DNA from: Parvimonas sp015257355
GTDB taxonomy: Bacteria > Bacillota > Clostridia > Tissierellales > Peptoniphilaceae
Reading direction: 5' to 3' (one strand)
DNA length: 64,000 nucleotides
Assembly (NCBI RefSeq): GCF_050262165.1
Contig: NZ_CP189844.1
Both the position numbers and the translations under genes were made by a program. The first letter of the stretch is position 1, and every line of letters starts with the position of its first letter. Of the stretch, positions 33,722-42,934 are shown in pieces. The notes below the pieces were generated by a model. The model worked only from the letters and a program-made list of their open reading frames with translations. It did not search any database and was not told the DNA's origin.

Positions 33722-35095
33722 TTATAACATAAATGCCTTATATGCTTTGTAACTCATATAAATATCTACTTTACTTGTAACTTCATAAGGTGAGTGCATA
33801 CTTAATGTAGCAGGACCTGCATCTAAAACTTCTGCCCCATATTTTGCAAGAAGTAATGCGATTGTTCCACCACCACCTTGGTCAACTTTACCAAGTTCTG
33901 CAGTTTGCCATACAACATTATGTTCTTTAAATACATTTCTAACTTCTGCTAAAAATTCAGCATTAGCATCGCTTGAACCGAATTTTCCACCACTTCCAGT
34001 ATATTTGCAAATTGAAATACCTGAGCCTATTACAGCTGCATTCATTGATTCACAAACATCAGGGAAATCAGGATCTAATCCTGCTGCAACGTCAGCTGAT
34101 AATACTTTTGAATTTTTTAATGAACGATTAACTTTAAGTTGACAAAAATCTCCTTCTAAATTTACAAGTTCAGTCATTGTATTTTCCCAGAAATATGAAG
34201 CCATACCTGTATTACCCATTGAGCCAATTTCTTCTTTGTCCATGAATAATCCACAAGCTGTTCTCTTTGGATTTTCGATTTCGAAAATAGCACGCATTGT
34301 TGTGAAAGCACAAACTCTATCATCTTGACCATATCCAATAACCATTGATCTATCAAGACCTAAGTCTCTAGCTTCTCCAGCAGGTACGATTTCTAGTTCA
34401 GCAACTCTGAAATCTTCTTCTTCAAAATTATATTTTTCTTTTATTAATTTTAGAATGTTTTCTTTAACAGCATCTTTTTCAGTATCTTTTAAAGGAATAT
34501 TTCCTATAAGAATATTCATTTGTTCTCCAACAAGAGCTTCACGAGCTGTTTTAGCTAATTGATTTTTAGATAAGTGAATTAATAAGTCTGTTACACAAAA
34601 TACGGGATCATCCTTATCTTCACCAATGTGTACTTCTATTTTTTCTCCAGCTGAATTATAAATAACTCCATGAATTGCTAGAGGAATTGTAGCATATTGA
34701 TATAATTTAACTCCACCATAGTAGTGAGTTTTCATTTTTGTTAAATTATTTGCTTCATACAAAGGATTTTGTTTAATATCTAAACGTGGGCTATCAATAT
34801 GTGCTCCAACAATATTTAATCCATTTTCTAATGGTTCACTTCCCATTACAAATAAAGCTACTGATTTATTTTTATGGTTTAAATAGAATTTATCTCCTGC
34901 TTTGAATTTTTCTCCAGACTTAAAAAGTTCTTCTAAATCTCTAAATCCATGTTCTTTAGCTTGACGGATAATTTCTGAACAAGCAAGTCTTTCAGTTTTT
35001 GAAACTGATAAAAACTTTTTGTAGTCTTCTGAAAAACTAAAAACTAAATCTTTTTCTGCATCTTCAATTTGTAACCATGCACTTTTATTTAACAT
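33722..35095 (-). CDS. M18 family zinc aminopeptidase
   Basis: The 457-residue protein carries the M18 metal ligands and catalytic residues: His and Asp in VGAHIDSPRLD, Asp in GYGQDDRVCAF, the Glu pair in MDKEEIGSMG, and the C-terminal His in LSMHSPYEVTS. M18 enzymes form tetrahedral dodecamers in the cytoplasm and remove N-terminal, often acidic, residues from peptides. Length is usual for the family. ATG 35095 follows TAGGAGGAAGGTT. It lies alone between terminators. Confidence 0.93.
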   Translation of the reverse strand: MLNKSAWLQIEDAEKDLVFSFSEDYKKFLSVSKTERLACSEIIRQAKEHGFRDLEELFKSGEKFKAGDKFYLNHKNKSVALFVMGSEPLENGLNIVGAHIDSPRLDIKQNPLYEANNLTKMKTHYYGGVKLYQYATIPLAIHGVIYNSAGEKIEVHIGEDKDDPVFCVTDLLIHLSKNQLAKTAREALVGEQMNILIGNIPLKDTEKDAVKENILKLIKEKYNFEEEDFRVAELEIVPAGEARDLGLDRSMVIGYGQDDRVCAFTTMRAIFEIENPKRTACGLFMDKEEIGSMGNTGMASYFWENTMTELVNLEGDFCQLKVNRSLKNSKVLSADVAAGLDPDFPDVCESMNAAVIGSGISICKYTGSGGKFGSSDANAEFLAEVRNVFKEHNVVWQTAELGKVDQGGGGTIALLLAKYGAEVLDAGPATLSMHSPYEVTSKVDIYMSYKAYKAFML

Positions 35096-35170
35096 AACCT
35101 TCCTCCTAATATAAAAATTTCAACAAGACAATTATAACATAAATATGTTTATAATTAAATAACTAGCAAG

Positions 35171-36445
35171 CTATCTTATAGTAACTTTTCCTGCTTGACA
35201 TTCAATCTTCATGTTAACATCTGAATTTCTGTTTTTTCTTCCTTGTTTTCCAAAACCCATAAAAGATTCCCCAAAAATTCTTACACTTCCCATACCAACA
35301 TTATACTCGTATTCAATCTCTCCATACATTTTTTCAACATCAAGTGTAGCATTTCCTGCATTTACATTAAGTTCAAACATATCTTCGTATTCAACTTCGC
35401 CTTTAACATTTCCTGCATTTACTTCAACATCAAAGTTTTTAACTTCAAGATCATTTATATTTACATTTCCTGCATTTACTTGTAAATCGAATTTTTCAAG
35501 TTCCAATCCGTTGATTTTGAGATTTGTAGCATTGATTTCTCCTGAAATTGATATATCATCTGGAATATAAATAATAAGAGAAGAATCCTTGATAAAATCA
35601 TCATCTATCATAATTCCATTTTTATCAAGTTTTCCAACTAAACCCTTATTGTAAATCTTTAATCTATTTTCATTCTTATTACAATATATTTTTGTTCTCT
35701 TTATATTTCTTGCCTTTACTCTAACAAGATTGTCATCACTTTTCTCAAATTTTACATTTAATGCATTTAAGTCAACATCTATATATTTAATACCATCAAA
35801 AAATGTATCCATATTTTCATTTGAATAGTCCATTTCGTCCTCCTCATAAATTTCATAATCTTCATCTTCACTAGGTTGATATTTAACTCTTACATATTTT
35901 TTAGTGTATTTACCTGGATTTTTTGAAATATCATTAATCAACATTTTATATAGTCCTTTTATCAACCATACAAAAATATATAATAAAATAATAAATCCTA
36001 TAATCTTCACACCCCAAGCAAGAACTGACTCTAAACTAAAAATAATTGAAAACGGCAAAGTAATCAAAGAAATTATTAATCTCACAACCAAATACGCAAT
36101 CCAAAATACCAAGAAAAGACTACAGATTACAAAAATTGGAACTAATAATGGTAATATTGGAAAAGATAAAATTCCAAGTCCAAAAAGAGAGAACTTTTTC
36201 CAAAAGCTTCCATTTTTCTTTCCGTTTCTTTCATTTCTCTCTTCATCAATTTCAATATCTTCTGCTAAAATTTCCATTGCGATTTTTTTGGGATTTCCAA
36301 AACTTTCAGGAACTTCATCATCAAGACCTATTCCTTGTTCATCAAACATTTCATTGTAAAAATTCTCAACATTCTGTCTTTCTGTACTAGATATATTTTT
36401 TAGATAAGACATAAGTTTTTTCATAAAAGTTCTTCTATTCATCAT
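35171..36445 (-). CDS. DUF1700 (HAAS) and DUF4097 domain membrane protein
   Basis: Starting at ATG 36445 the protein has about 424 residues. It has an N-terminal HAAS/DUF1700 helical domain (KLMSYLKNISSTERQNVENF, PESFGNPKKIAMEILAE), three or four central membrane helices (about residues 85-165), and a C-terminal DUF4097 beta-helix with repeated LQVNAGNVNINDLEVKNFDV type units. PadR-controlled proteins of this kind are found in envelope-stress loci. GGAGG lies just before this start. It overlaps the end of padR by 11 bases. Function is not established. Confidence 0.85.
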   Translation of the reverse strand: MMNRRTFMKKLMSYLKNISSTERQNVENFYNEMFDEQGIGLDDEVPESFGNPKKIAMEILAEDIEIDEERNERNGKKNGSFWKKFSLFGLGILSFPILPLLVPIFVICSLFLVFWIAYLVVRLIISLITLPFSIIFSLESVLAWGVKIIGFIILLYIFVWLIKGLYKMLINDISKNPGKYTKKYVRVKYQPSEDEDYEIYEEDEMDYSNENMDTFFDGIKYIDVDLNALNVKFEKSDDNLVRVKARNIKRTKIYCNKNENRLKIYNKGLVGKLDKNGIMIDDDFIKDSSLIIYIPDDISISGEINATNLKINGLELEKFDLQVNAGNVNINDLEVKNFDVEVNAGNVKGEVEYEDMFELNVNAGNATLDVEKMYGEIEYEYNVGMGSVRIFGESFMGFGKQGRKNRNSDVNMKIECQAGKVTIR

Positions 36446-36746
36446 TACCTCCAACAATCTGATTTACCTGCTTAACATATATATTCCATTTTTCCTTATT
36501 AAAATTTAAAACATCTCGACCTGCTACCGTTATACGATAATATCTTCTGTTTCTACCATCAAAAGCGACATCATAACTTTCCAAAAGACCATTTTTTAAA
36601 AGCCTTCTCAATACTGGATAGAGTGTTGATTCTGAAATCTCAATGGTAGCCATAAGTTTCTGAGTAATTTCATAACCATAGGTATCACTTCTGTTAACTA
36701 TTGCCAAAACACAAAAGTCTAGTATTTCTCCTTGAATCGAAAACAT
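36435..36746 (-). CDS. PadR-family transcriptional regulator
   Basis: The 103-residue protein is a small winged-helix regulator with the PadR pattern: ILDFCVLAIVNRSDTYGYEI, ISESTLYPVLRRLLKNGLLE and YYRITVAGRDVL. I chose ATG 36746 because GGAG lies seven bases upstream; the longer frame from 36791 has no ribosome site. It is co-translated with the DUF1700/DUF4097 membrane protein downstream and probably represses this operon. Confidence 0.9.
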   Translation of the reverse strand: MFSIQGEILDFCVLAIVNRSDTYGYEITQKLMATIEISESTLYPVLRRLLKNGLLESYDVAFDGRNRRYYRITVAGRDVLNFNKEKWNIYVKQVNQIVGGNDE

Positions 36747-36842
36747 AACTACTCCTTTCATAATTATTATTAAGTTACATATATTATACAACGTATAATA
36801 TCATATGTCAACAAGATAAAGTAATTTTGTTGTTTATTTTCT

Positions 36843-37345
36843 TTTAACGTCTAGCCACTAAACGAAGTTATTCTCCTTATACGTCATTTCGACCGTAACG
36901 GAACGAAGCGTAGCGAAGTAGAGTGTAGCGGAGAAATCTCATAGTTTTGCTTATGAATAAGCAAAACTAAAATGTATCGTAGATACATAAAAAGTATTTT
37001 TTATTTCTTTCAGAAATATTATTGTTTGTAAACAAACAATAATTGAGATCTTTCGACTTCGTTTCACTTCGCTCAAGATGACGTGTTAGGGGCTTTTCTC
37101 TGCAAAGTAATTTGACGTGAACTATTATTATTTATACAAATTTTAGTGATTTCAATTTTATTAAATTATTTAAATTTAATCAAATATATATTTTTTAAGT
37201 TTTTTTCCCACTAACGTCTAGCTACTAAACGAAGATTTCTCTATGTACGTCATCTTGAGCGAAACGTAGCATAGCGAAGTGCAGTCGAAAGATCTCATAG
37301 TTTTGCTTATGATTAAGCAAAACTAAAATGTATCGTAGATACATT
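36843..37345. repeat. Dispersed inverted-arm repeat, site 4 (B followed by A-middle-B)
   Basis: The largest site. A B arm runs 36843-36988, with hairpin arms AGTTTTGCTTA / TAAGCAAAACT (36943-36968) and the terminal palindrome. A complete element then follows: A-side hairpin ATTATTGTTTG / CAAACAATAAT (37018-37043), A arm to about 37132 (ACTTCGCTCAAGATGACGTG), AT-rich middle, and B arm from ACTAACGTCTAGCTACTAA (37210) to ATGTATC-N3-GATACAT (37327-37345). It fills the 660-base gap between padR and the ttcA-like gene; no coding sequence is seen there. Confidence 0.88.
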
Positions 37346-37360
37346 AAAAATTTCCATAAA

Positions 37361-37391
37361 AAAACAGCGAATTAAAAAATTCACCGTTTAA
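37361..37391 (-). terminator. Terminator of the walJ-rlmH-ttcA operon
   Basis: On the minus strand AACGGTGAATT pairs with AATTCGCTGTT (two G.T pairs) followed by T7. Confidence 0.75.
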
Positions 37392-37405
37392 ATATTTTTA
37401 TTTAA

Positions 37406-38323
37406 TTATTCATAAAACGGATTGTCGTTTTCGTATTTTTCGTTGAAATCAACTTTACGTCCATTAATTTCATATCCCAATAGTAAATTAATATTTACAT
37501 TTTCAGCTGCTCTAAAGATTGAACTGTCGACATTTTTAAAGTCTTTTTTTAAATTTTCTATTAAATCCTTTATCTGATATCTTTTATTTCCAATTTTTTT
37601 AGCCGCAACCATACAAGCACAATTTAAAGGCATAAGTCCCGTTGACTTCATCCATCTTATTATATATTCTTCTTCTATAAGATATAATGGTCTTATTATT
37701 TCCATATCTTCAAAATTTTTCGCTTTTAGTTTAGGTGGCATTGTCTTAAAACTTCCTGCACATAGTAAGTTGAGCATTGTTGTTTCAATAACATCATTAA
37801 AATGATGACCTAATGCCAATTTGTTACAACCAAGTTCTTTAGCTTTTGCATATAGTGAACCTCTTCTCATTCTCGCACACATATAGCAAGGATAATCTCC
37901 TGCAATTTTATCTGCCACTGCAAAAATATCTGCTGGATAGTAAGTAAGAGGAATATCTAAATATTTTGCATTTTCTAAAAGTAACTCTTTTATAGATGGA
38001 TGATAACCCGGATCCATTGCAATAAATTCAAGTTCAAAATTATCTTTTCCATTCTTTTTAAGCTCTTGAAAAAGTTTTGCCATAATCAAGCTATCTTTTC
38101 CACCTGAAATTGCAACTGCAATCTTGTCTCCGTCTTCTATTAAATTGTATTCTTTAATCGCCTTTACAAATTTAGACCAAACATTTTTTCTATATCTCTT
38201 AATCAGCGACCTTTCAATATCTTTTAAATCAGCTCTTTCATTCTCTGGAAAAAGAACTGGACAAGTAGCCTGTAAATTATTCTCTCTATTTTCCATTATA
38301 TCTTTTATTTCCTTGTTTTCCAT
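37406..38323 (-). CDS. TtcA-like tRNA 2-thiolation ATPase (PP-loop)
   Basis: The 305-residue protein has the PP-loop VAISGGKDSLIMAK near residue 70 and two cysteine pairs, CYMCARMRRG and NCACM, the arrangement of TtcA-type enzymes that use a 4Fe-4S cluster to make 2-thiocytidine at tRNA position 32. An N-terminal extension of about 30 residues has no known role. It is third in a compact operon after walJ and rlmH (seven-base gap). Related PP-loop proteins modify other positions, so the exact tRNA site is uncertain. Confidence 0.82.
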   Translation of the reverse strand: MENKEIKDIMENRENNLQATCPVLFPENERADLKDIERSLIKRYRKNVWSKFVKAIKEYNLIEDGDKIAVAISGGKDSLIMAKLFQELKKNGKDNFELEFIAMDPGYHPSIKELLLENAKYLDIPLTYYPADIFAVADKIAGDYPCYMCARMRRGSLYAKAKELGCNKLALGHHFNDVIETTMLNLLCAGSFKTMPPKLKAKNFEDMEIIRPLYLIEEEYIIRWMKSTGLMPLNCACMVAAKKIGNKRYQIKDLIENLKKDFKNVDSSIFRAAENVNINLLLGYEINGRKVDFNEKYENDNPFYE

Positions 38324-38330
38324 ATTTCTC

Positions 38331-38813
38331 CTATTTATGATATATTTGATTATTCATAATTTTAAAAGCTCTGTAAATTTGTTCCAATAAAACAACTCTA
38401 AAAAGTTGGTGTGGGAGTGTGAATTTTGAAAAAGAGAGTTTAAAATTACTTCTTTGTTTTATTTCATCTCCAAGTCCTAAACTTCCACCGATTACGAATA
38501 CAAATTTCGAATTTCCATCATTCATTTTTTCCTCTAGAAATTTTGAAAAGTCTTCACTATCTATTGATTTTCCTAAAATTTCAAGAGTTATGACAAAATC
38601 AGAATCTGAGATTTTTCCTAGAATTCTTCCCTCTTCTTTTTTTAATACATTTTCAATTTCCAATTTACTTGGTGTTTGTGTCATAATTTTTTCTTCAGGA
38701 ATTTCTATTATTTCTATTTTTGAAAAGGCAGAAATTCTTTTTTTATACTCTTCACAAGCATCTTTAAAAAATTTTTCGGAGAGCTTTCCAACACATAAAA
38801 TTTTAATATTCAT
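38331..38813 (-). CDS. rlmH: 23S rRNA (pseudouridine1915-N3)-methyltransferase RlmH
   Basis: The 160-residue SPOUT methyltransferase begins MNIKILCVGKLSEKFFKDAC and ends with the SAM-knot signature FVIGGSLGLGDEIKQRSNFK and TLPHQLFRVVLLEQIYRAF. It methylates pseudouridine 1915 in helix 69 of 23S rRNA. Length and every conserved block match the family. One base separates it from walJ upstream, a standard Firmicutes arrangement. Confidence 0.97.
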   Translation of the reverse strand: MNIKILCVGKLSEKFFKDACEEYKKRISAFSKIEIIEIPEEKIMTQTPSKLEIENVLKKEEGRILGKISDSDFVITLEILGKSIDSEDFSKFLEEKMNDGNSKFVFVIGGSLGLGDEIKQRSNFKLSFSKFTLPHQLFRVVLLEQIYRAFKIMNNQIYHK

Positions 38814-38814
38814 A

Positions 38815-39603
38815 TTACACTTCCGTTATACTGCTATTGTCAAATCTCTTTGCAACTTCTAAATTCGTATATTGTATTAGATTTTCTTTATTTAAAATTC
38901 CAAAAACTTCGTCATAAGCAAGTTTTTCTTCATTATTTGTTTCACTTAAATGACCAAGATATACTTTTTTACATTTATCGGTTACAACTTCTGATAACAC
39001 ATTTCCACTTGTAACATTTGAAATATGTCCAAATTCTCCTAAAATTCTCTGTTTTAAATTATAGTCATAAGGACCATTCTTAAGCATATCTAAATCATGA
39101 TTTGCTTCAAAATAAAAAATCTTTGACCCTTTAATCTTTTCTTTCATATGATTTGTAATTATTCCTGTATCAGTCAAAAGACTAACTTTTCCATAGTCAG
39201 TATTAAATACAAATCCCATTCCTCTAGCACAATCATGTGAAATTTCTAAGGTATATAAATCAAAAAGAGAAAATCTGTGCTTCTTTTCAGTGCCGATAAC
39301 AACAATATTTTCATCTTTAATTTTACCTAATTTTGATGCTCCAGCTCTTAAAGTTTCAACATTACTACAAATCTTAATATCATAACGTCTAGAAAGAACT
39401 CCCGCTCCTCTAATATGATCAATATGTTCATGAGTTAAAAATATTAAATCAATTGTACTTGGATCAATTCCTAAAATTTTAAGATTGCTTTCAATTTTCT
39501 TTCCACTAAAACCCGCATCTATTAAATATCTTCTATTATCAACTTCTAAAAAGCAACAATTTCCATCACTTCCACTAAAAAGCGGACAAAATCTTAAGCC
39601 CAT
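38815..39603 (-). CDS. walJ: Metallo-beta-lactamase-fold hydrolase WalJ (YycJ)
   Basis: Starting at ATG 39603 the protein has 262 residues. It begins GLRFCPLFSGSDGNCCFLEV and has the metal motif LTHEHIDHIRG, with TDTG and FEANHD later as further ligands. YycJ/WalJ proteins are exonuclease-like MBL enzymes implicated in DNA mismatch repair and cell division, and lie upstream of rlmH in many Firmicutes. GGAGG precedes this start by five bases; the in-frame ATG at 39618 overlaps that site. First gene of the operon. Confidence 0.9.
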   Translation of the reverse strand: MGLRFCPLFSGSDGNCCFLEVDNRRYLIDAGFSGKKIESNLKILGIDPSTIDLIFLTHEHIDHIRGAGVLSRRYDIKICSNVETLRAGASKLGKIKDENIVVIGTEKKHRFSLFDLYTLEISHDCARGMGFVFNTDYGKVSLLTDTGIITNHMKEKIKGSKIFYFEANHDLDMLKNGPYDYNLKQRILGEFGHISNVTSGNVLSEVVTDKCKKVYLGHLSETNNEEKLAYDEVFGILNKENLIQYTNLEVAKRFDNSSITEV

Positions 39604-39671
39604 ACTTCCTCCATTCATACAAGCTTTATTTTAACATATTTTTGACAAAAAATCCAAAATTTTACATAAAA

Positions 39672-39698
39672 AAGTCATCTTGAGTTTCAAGATGACTT
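39672..39698 (-). terminator. Terminator of the surface hydrolase gene
   Basis: Perfect 12-bp arms AAGTCATCTTGA / TCAAGATGACTT with a GTT loop, then T6 on the minus strand. The identical stem occurs at 42456-42482, and its core matches the arm of the dispersed repeats. Confidence 0.88.
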
Positions 39699-39705
39699 AA
39701 TATTT

Positions 39706-42342
39706 TTATTTCTCTTCAACTGAAGGTGGATAACCAAAACCTACTGGTGAATGTTGACAATATGTTTCAATCCATTCTTCAAGTGTTGAAATTTTCTTGT
39801 ATCCAACACTATCCATTACTTTTCCATCTCCAATGTATATTCCAACATGTCCATAAATTTTACCCATTCTACTCCCACTACTGCTACTTTCAACAGCAAC
39901 AAGCATTCCTAATTTTAAATCAGCTATATCTGAAGTAAATGTGTGTTTTCTATACATGTCATTAGCATTTCCACCTATATATCCAAGTCCTGCATTTCTA
40001 TAAACGGTTGAAACCCATCTTGCACATAAATTCGGTCCTGGAGAACTTGTATTGTGTGCAGCTTCTACTATTCTTCTTTGAACTTCTTCAGAAGCAGAAT
40101 AGACCTTATTATTTCTTTTGTATTTTCCATTTACAAATTCCTTTTCACCATTGCCATCAACAGCTTTACCAGTAAATTTTTTACCTTCTCTAAAAAAGAA
40201 CCCGTCATTACCGTCGTCATACCAACCATTAGCTGGAAGATTCTTTTCATCATAAAAAATTCCATTTACATAAACTTGGCCTTTTGCTTCAACACCATCT
40301 TTATATAATTTACCTTCATAGAATCCATTTGCATATTTACCTTCTACAAAGTATCTTTCTCCGTTTCCATCAACTCCATAGCCAGTAAATTTTTTACCAT
40401 CTTTAAAGAAGTACCAAGCAGTGCCATCATCACACCACCAATTAGCTAGTTTTCCATCTTTGTAATAGATATTGTCTACATATCTACTTGCATATTTACC
40501 ATTGAAAAATTGCATTTCGCCATTGCCATCAACAGCTTTGCCAGTGAATTTTTTTCCATCTTTAAAGAAATACCAAGCATTTCCGTCATCAAACCAACCA
40601 TTTGTTGGTTTTCCTTCATAACAGAAAATACCATCAACATAGGTATTTGCATATTTTCCATTTGAAAAGTACATTTTACCATTGCCATCTACTCCAAGAC
40701 CAGTAAATTTTTTACCATCTTTAAAGAAATACCAAGCAGTGCCATCATCATACCACCAATTAGCTAGTTTCCCGTTAACATAAAAAATATCATTTATATA
40801 TATTTTTTCAGTTGTTTCTACTCCGTCTTTATATAATTTGTCATTATAGATTCCATTTGCGTATTTTCCGTTTACAAAGTATCTTTCTCCGTTTCCGTCA
40901 ACACCTAATCCAGTAAATTTTTTGCCATCTTGGAAGAAATACCAAGCAGTGCCATCATCACACCACCAATTTGCAATTTTACCATCTTTGTAATATATAT
41001 TGTCTATATATCTATTTGCATATTTTCCATTGAAAAATTGCATTTCACCATTGCCATCAACAGCTTTTCCGGTTAATTTTTTACCGTCTTTGAAGAAATA
41101 CCATGCTGTACCATCATCATACCAGCCACTAACAACTTTTCCATTTACATAGAAAACATCATTTATATAAGTTTTTTCAGTGGTTTCAACTCCATCCTTA
41201 TAGAACTTACCTTCATAATCACCATTTGCATACTTTCCGTTTACAAAGTATCTTTCTCCATTTCCGTCAACACCAAATCCATTATGTTTTTTACCGTCTC
41301 TAAAGAAATACCAAGCAGTTCCGTCGTTAAACCACCAATTTCCTAGTTTTCCATCTGAATAAAATAGACCTCTTATATATCCTCTGGCATATTCTCCATT
41401 TATAATATATTTTTCTTCATCTTCTTCTTTTATAGTTCCTGTAAATTTTTTACCTTCTTTAAAGTAAAATTTTTTTATACCATCGAATTGCCATCCATTA
41501 ACAGGTACTCCATATGCATAAAAAATATCATTTGCATATCCGTAGGCATATCGCCCATTTACAATATACTTGTTTATTTTTCCAATTTGTATAAATCCAG
41601 TAAATTTTTTACCTTCTTTAAAGTAAAATGTAATATCTTCATCTTCATACCAACCATTTGCAGGTTTCCCTTTTACATAGAAAACACCATTTACATAAAT
41701 ATTTCCAGAAGTTTCGACTCCATCCTTATAGACCTTACCTTCATAAACACCATTTGCATATTTTCCATTTACAAAGTATCTTCTTCCGTTTCCATCAACA
41801 GCTTTACCAGTGAATTTTTTTCCGTCTCTAAAGAAATACCAAGCAGTTCCGTCATTAACCCACCAATCTCCTAGTTTTCCATCTGAATAAAATAGACCTT
41901 CTATATATCCTTTGGCATATTCACCATTTATAACATATTTTTCTCCATCATCTTCTTTAATAGTTCCTGTAAATTTTTTACCTTCTTTAAAGTAAAATTC
42001 TTTTATACCATCATATTTCCATCCATTATAAGGTGATCCATAGTCATAAAAAATACCATTTGCATATCCGTAGGCATATAGCCCATTTACAACATACTTG
42101 TATCTTTTTCCAATTTGTATATATCCAGTAAATTTTTTACCATCCTTAAAGTAATATATAGTTTTTTCATATATATACCAACCATTTGCAGGTTTCCCAT
42201 TTACATAGAAAATATCATCATTATAAACTATTTTTTTATCATTATTTGCTGATTCTTCAGCAAAATGATTACTACTAACTCCAAAATTTAAAGCTAGTAC
42301 TAAAGAAAAAAGTACTAAACTTGATTTTTTAAATACTCTCAT
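39706..42342 (-). CDS. Secreted repeat protein with C-terminal NlpC/P60-CHAP-type hydrolase domain
   Basis: The 878-residue protein has a signal peptide (to about residue 28), then twelve units of about 55-65 residues, each with an aromatic W-x-x-DG-x-x-W/F-YFF core, the segment DGKKFTG, and YFVNGKYANG. These resemble, without being standard, choline/glucan-binding repeats and should hold the protein on the cell wall. The last 130 residues form a papain-like domain with catalytic Cys in GPNLCARWVSTVY and His in YGHVGIYIGDGK, typical of peptidoglycan amidases or endopeptidases. The coding DNA is itself highly repetitive, so unit number may vary by recombination. Lone gene with its own terminator. 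Confidence 0.85.
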   Translation of the reverse strand: MRVFKKSSLVLFSLVLALNFGVSSNHFAEESANNDKKIVYNDDIFYVNGKPANGWYIYEKTIYYFKDGKKFTGYIQIGKRYKYVVNGLYAYGYANGIFYDYGSPYNGWKYDGIKEFYFKEGKKFTGTIKEDDGEKYVINGEYAKGYIEGLFYSDGKLGDWWVNDGTAWYFFRDGKKFTGKAVDGNGRRYFVNGKYANGVYEGKVYKDGVETSGNIYVNGVFYVKGKPANGWYEDEDITFYFKEGKKFTGFIQIGKINKYIVNGRYAYGYANDIFYAYGVPVNGWQFDGIKKFYFKEGKKFTGTIKEEDEEKYIINGEYARGYIRGLFYSDGKLGNWWFNDGTAWYFFRDGKKHNGFGVDGNGERYFVNGKYANGDYEGKFYKDGVETTEKTYINDVFYVNGKVVSGWYDDGTAWYFFKDGKKLTGKAVDGNGEMQFFNGKYANRYIDNIYYKDGKIANWWCDDGTAWYFFQDGKKFTGLGVDGNGERYFVNGKYANGIYNDKLYKDGVETTEKIYINDIFYVNGKLANWWYDDGTAWYFFKDGKKFTGLGVDGNGKMYFSNGKYANTYVDGIFCYEGKPTNGWFDDGNAWYFFKDGKKFTGKAVDGNGEMQFFNGKYASRYVDNIYYKDGKLANWWCDDGTAWYFFKDGKKFTGYGVDGNGERYFVEGKYANGFYEGKLYKDGVEAKGQVYVNGIFYDEKNLPANGWYDDGNDGFFFREGKKFTGKAVDGNGEKEFVNGKYKRNNKVYSASEEVQRRIVEAAHNTSSPGPNLCARWVSTVYRNAGLGYIGGNANDMYRKHTFTSDIADLKLGMLVAVESSSSGSRMGKIYGHVGIYIGDGKVMDSVGYKKISTLEEWIETYCQHSPVGFGYPPSVEEK

Positions 42343-42455
42343 TTTTCCCTCCTAAAAATATAAATCCTTTTGCTATTATATATTAAGAAAATAAAAATGT
42401 CAATTGTAAAAAATCTATAATTATTTATGCGAAATATTAAATATACACACAAAAA

Positions 42456-42482
42456 AGTCATCTTGAATTTCAAGATGACTTA
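42456..42482 (-). terminator. Terminator of the selenium cluster
   Basis: Perfect 12-bp arms AAGTCATCTTGA / TCAAGATGACTT with an ATT loop and T6 on the minus strand, five bases after the DUF3343 stop. Confidence 0.88.
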
Positions 42483-42486
42483 ATAT

Positions 42487-42711
42487 TTATATTTCTTCAC
42501 AGTCTTCCCATTCTATATCTTCTGTTTTTAAAAGTTCTAACATTTGATTTTTAAGCTCTGGACTACATTCCCATGCAATTCCACATCCTGCTGATAGAAC
42601 TCTTGGAACTGGTACAAGTTTTCCTTGAATGTTATTTTCTTTACATGCACTTTCAGTTGCCATTGCCTCTGCAGAAGTATAAAATGTTATATACAGCTTA
42701 GTTTCTTTCAT
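42487..42711 (-). CDS. DUF3343 protein, putative Se/S carrier
   Basis: This 74-residue protein has the DUF3343 pattern: YITFYTSAEAMATESACKEN at the start, PVPRVLSAGCGIAWEC in the middle with two conserved-type cysteines, and an acidic C terminus with one more Cys. The family is described as a putative selenium or sulfur carrier and is associated with YedE/YedF. Its start overlaps the stop of the TusA-like gene by one base, so both are made together. No catalytic activity is known. Confidence 0.88.
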   Translation of the reverse strand: MKETKLYITFYTSAEAMATESACKENNIQGKLVPVPRVLSAGCGIAWECSPELKNQMLELLKTEDIEWEDCEEI

Positions 42712-42917
42712 TATTCAACAGTTATTTCATAGTCTAGGCCAACTTCTTGAACAGAAACTTTTTTGCCTTGACTATTTGCATAATGAGTAATATTTTTTAC
42801 AACATGAGCTTCACTAGCTAATACTTTGTATGTTTCTTCTTTATTTTCTTTAAGAGCATCTTGTAAAATTAAAACTGGTTCTGGACAAGATAATCCTCTA
42901 ACGTCTAATTCTTTCAT
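42711..42917 (-). CDS. TusA/YedF-N-like sulfurtransferase (selenium metabolism type)
   Basis: The 68-residue protein is a TusA/SirA fold domain with the active cysteine in VRGLSCPEPVLILQDALKEN (CPxP motif). In selenium-metabolism protein YedF this domain is fused to a DsrE-like half; here only the TusA half exists, with DUF3343 as a separate gene directly downstream. It probably carries persulfide or perselenide between the class V aminotransferase and acceptors. It lies between yedE and DUF3343 in one operon. Confidence 0.88.
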   Translation of the reverse strand: MKELDVRGLSCPEPVLILQDALKENKEETYKVLASEAHVVKNITHYANSQGKKVSVQEVGLDYEITVE

Positions 42918-42934
42918 ATTAATCTCCTTAAATC

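Noticed and set aside
39706..42342. Possible CRISPR-like array because of regular short repeats.
   Set aside because: The repeats are codons of a secreted repeat protein and diverge as coding DNA; there are no unique spacers or cas genes.
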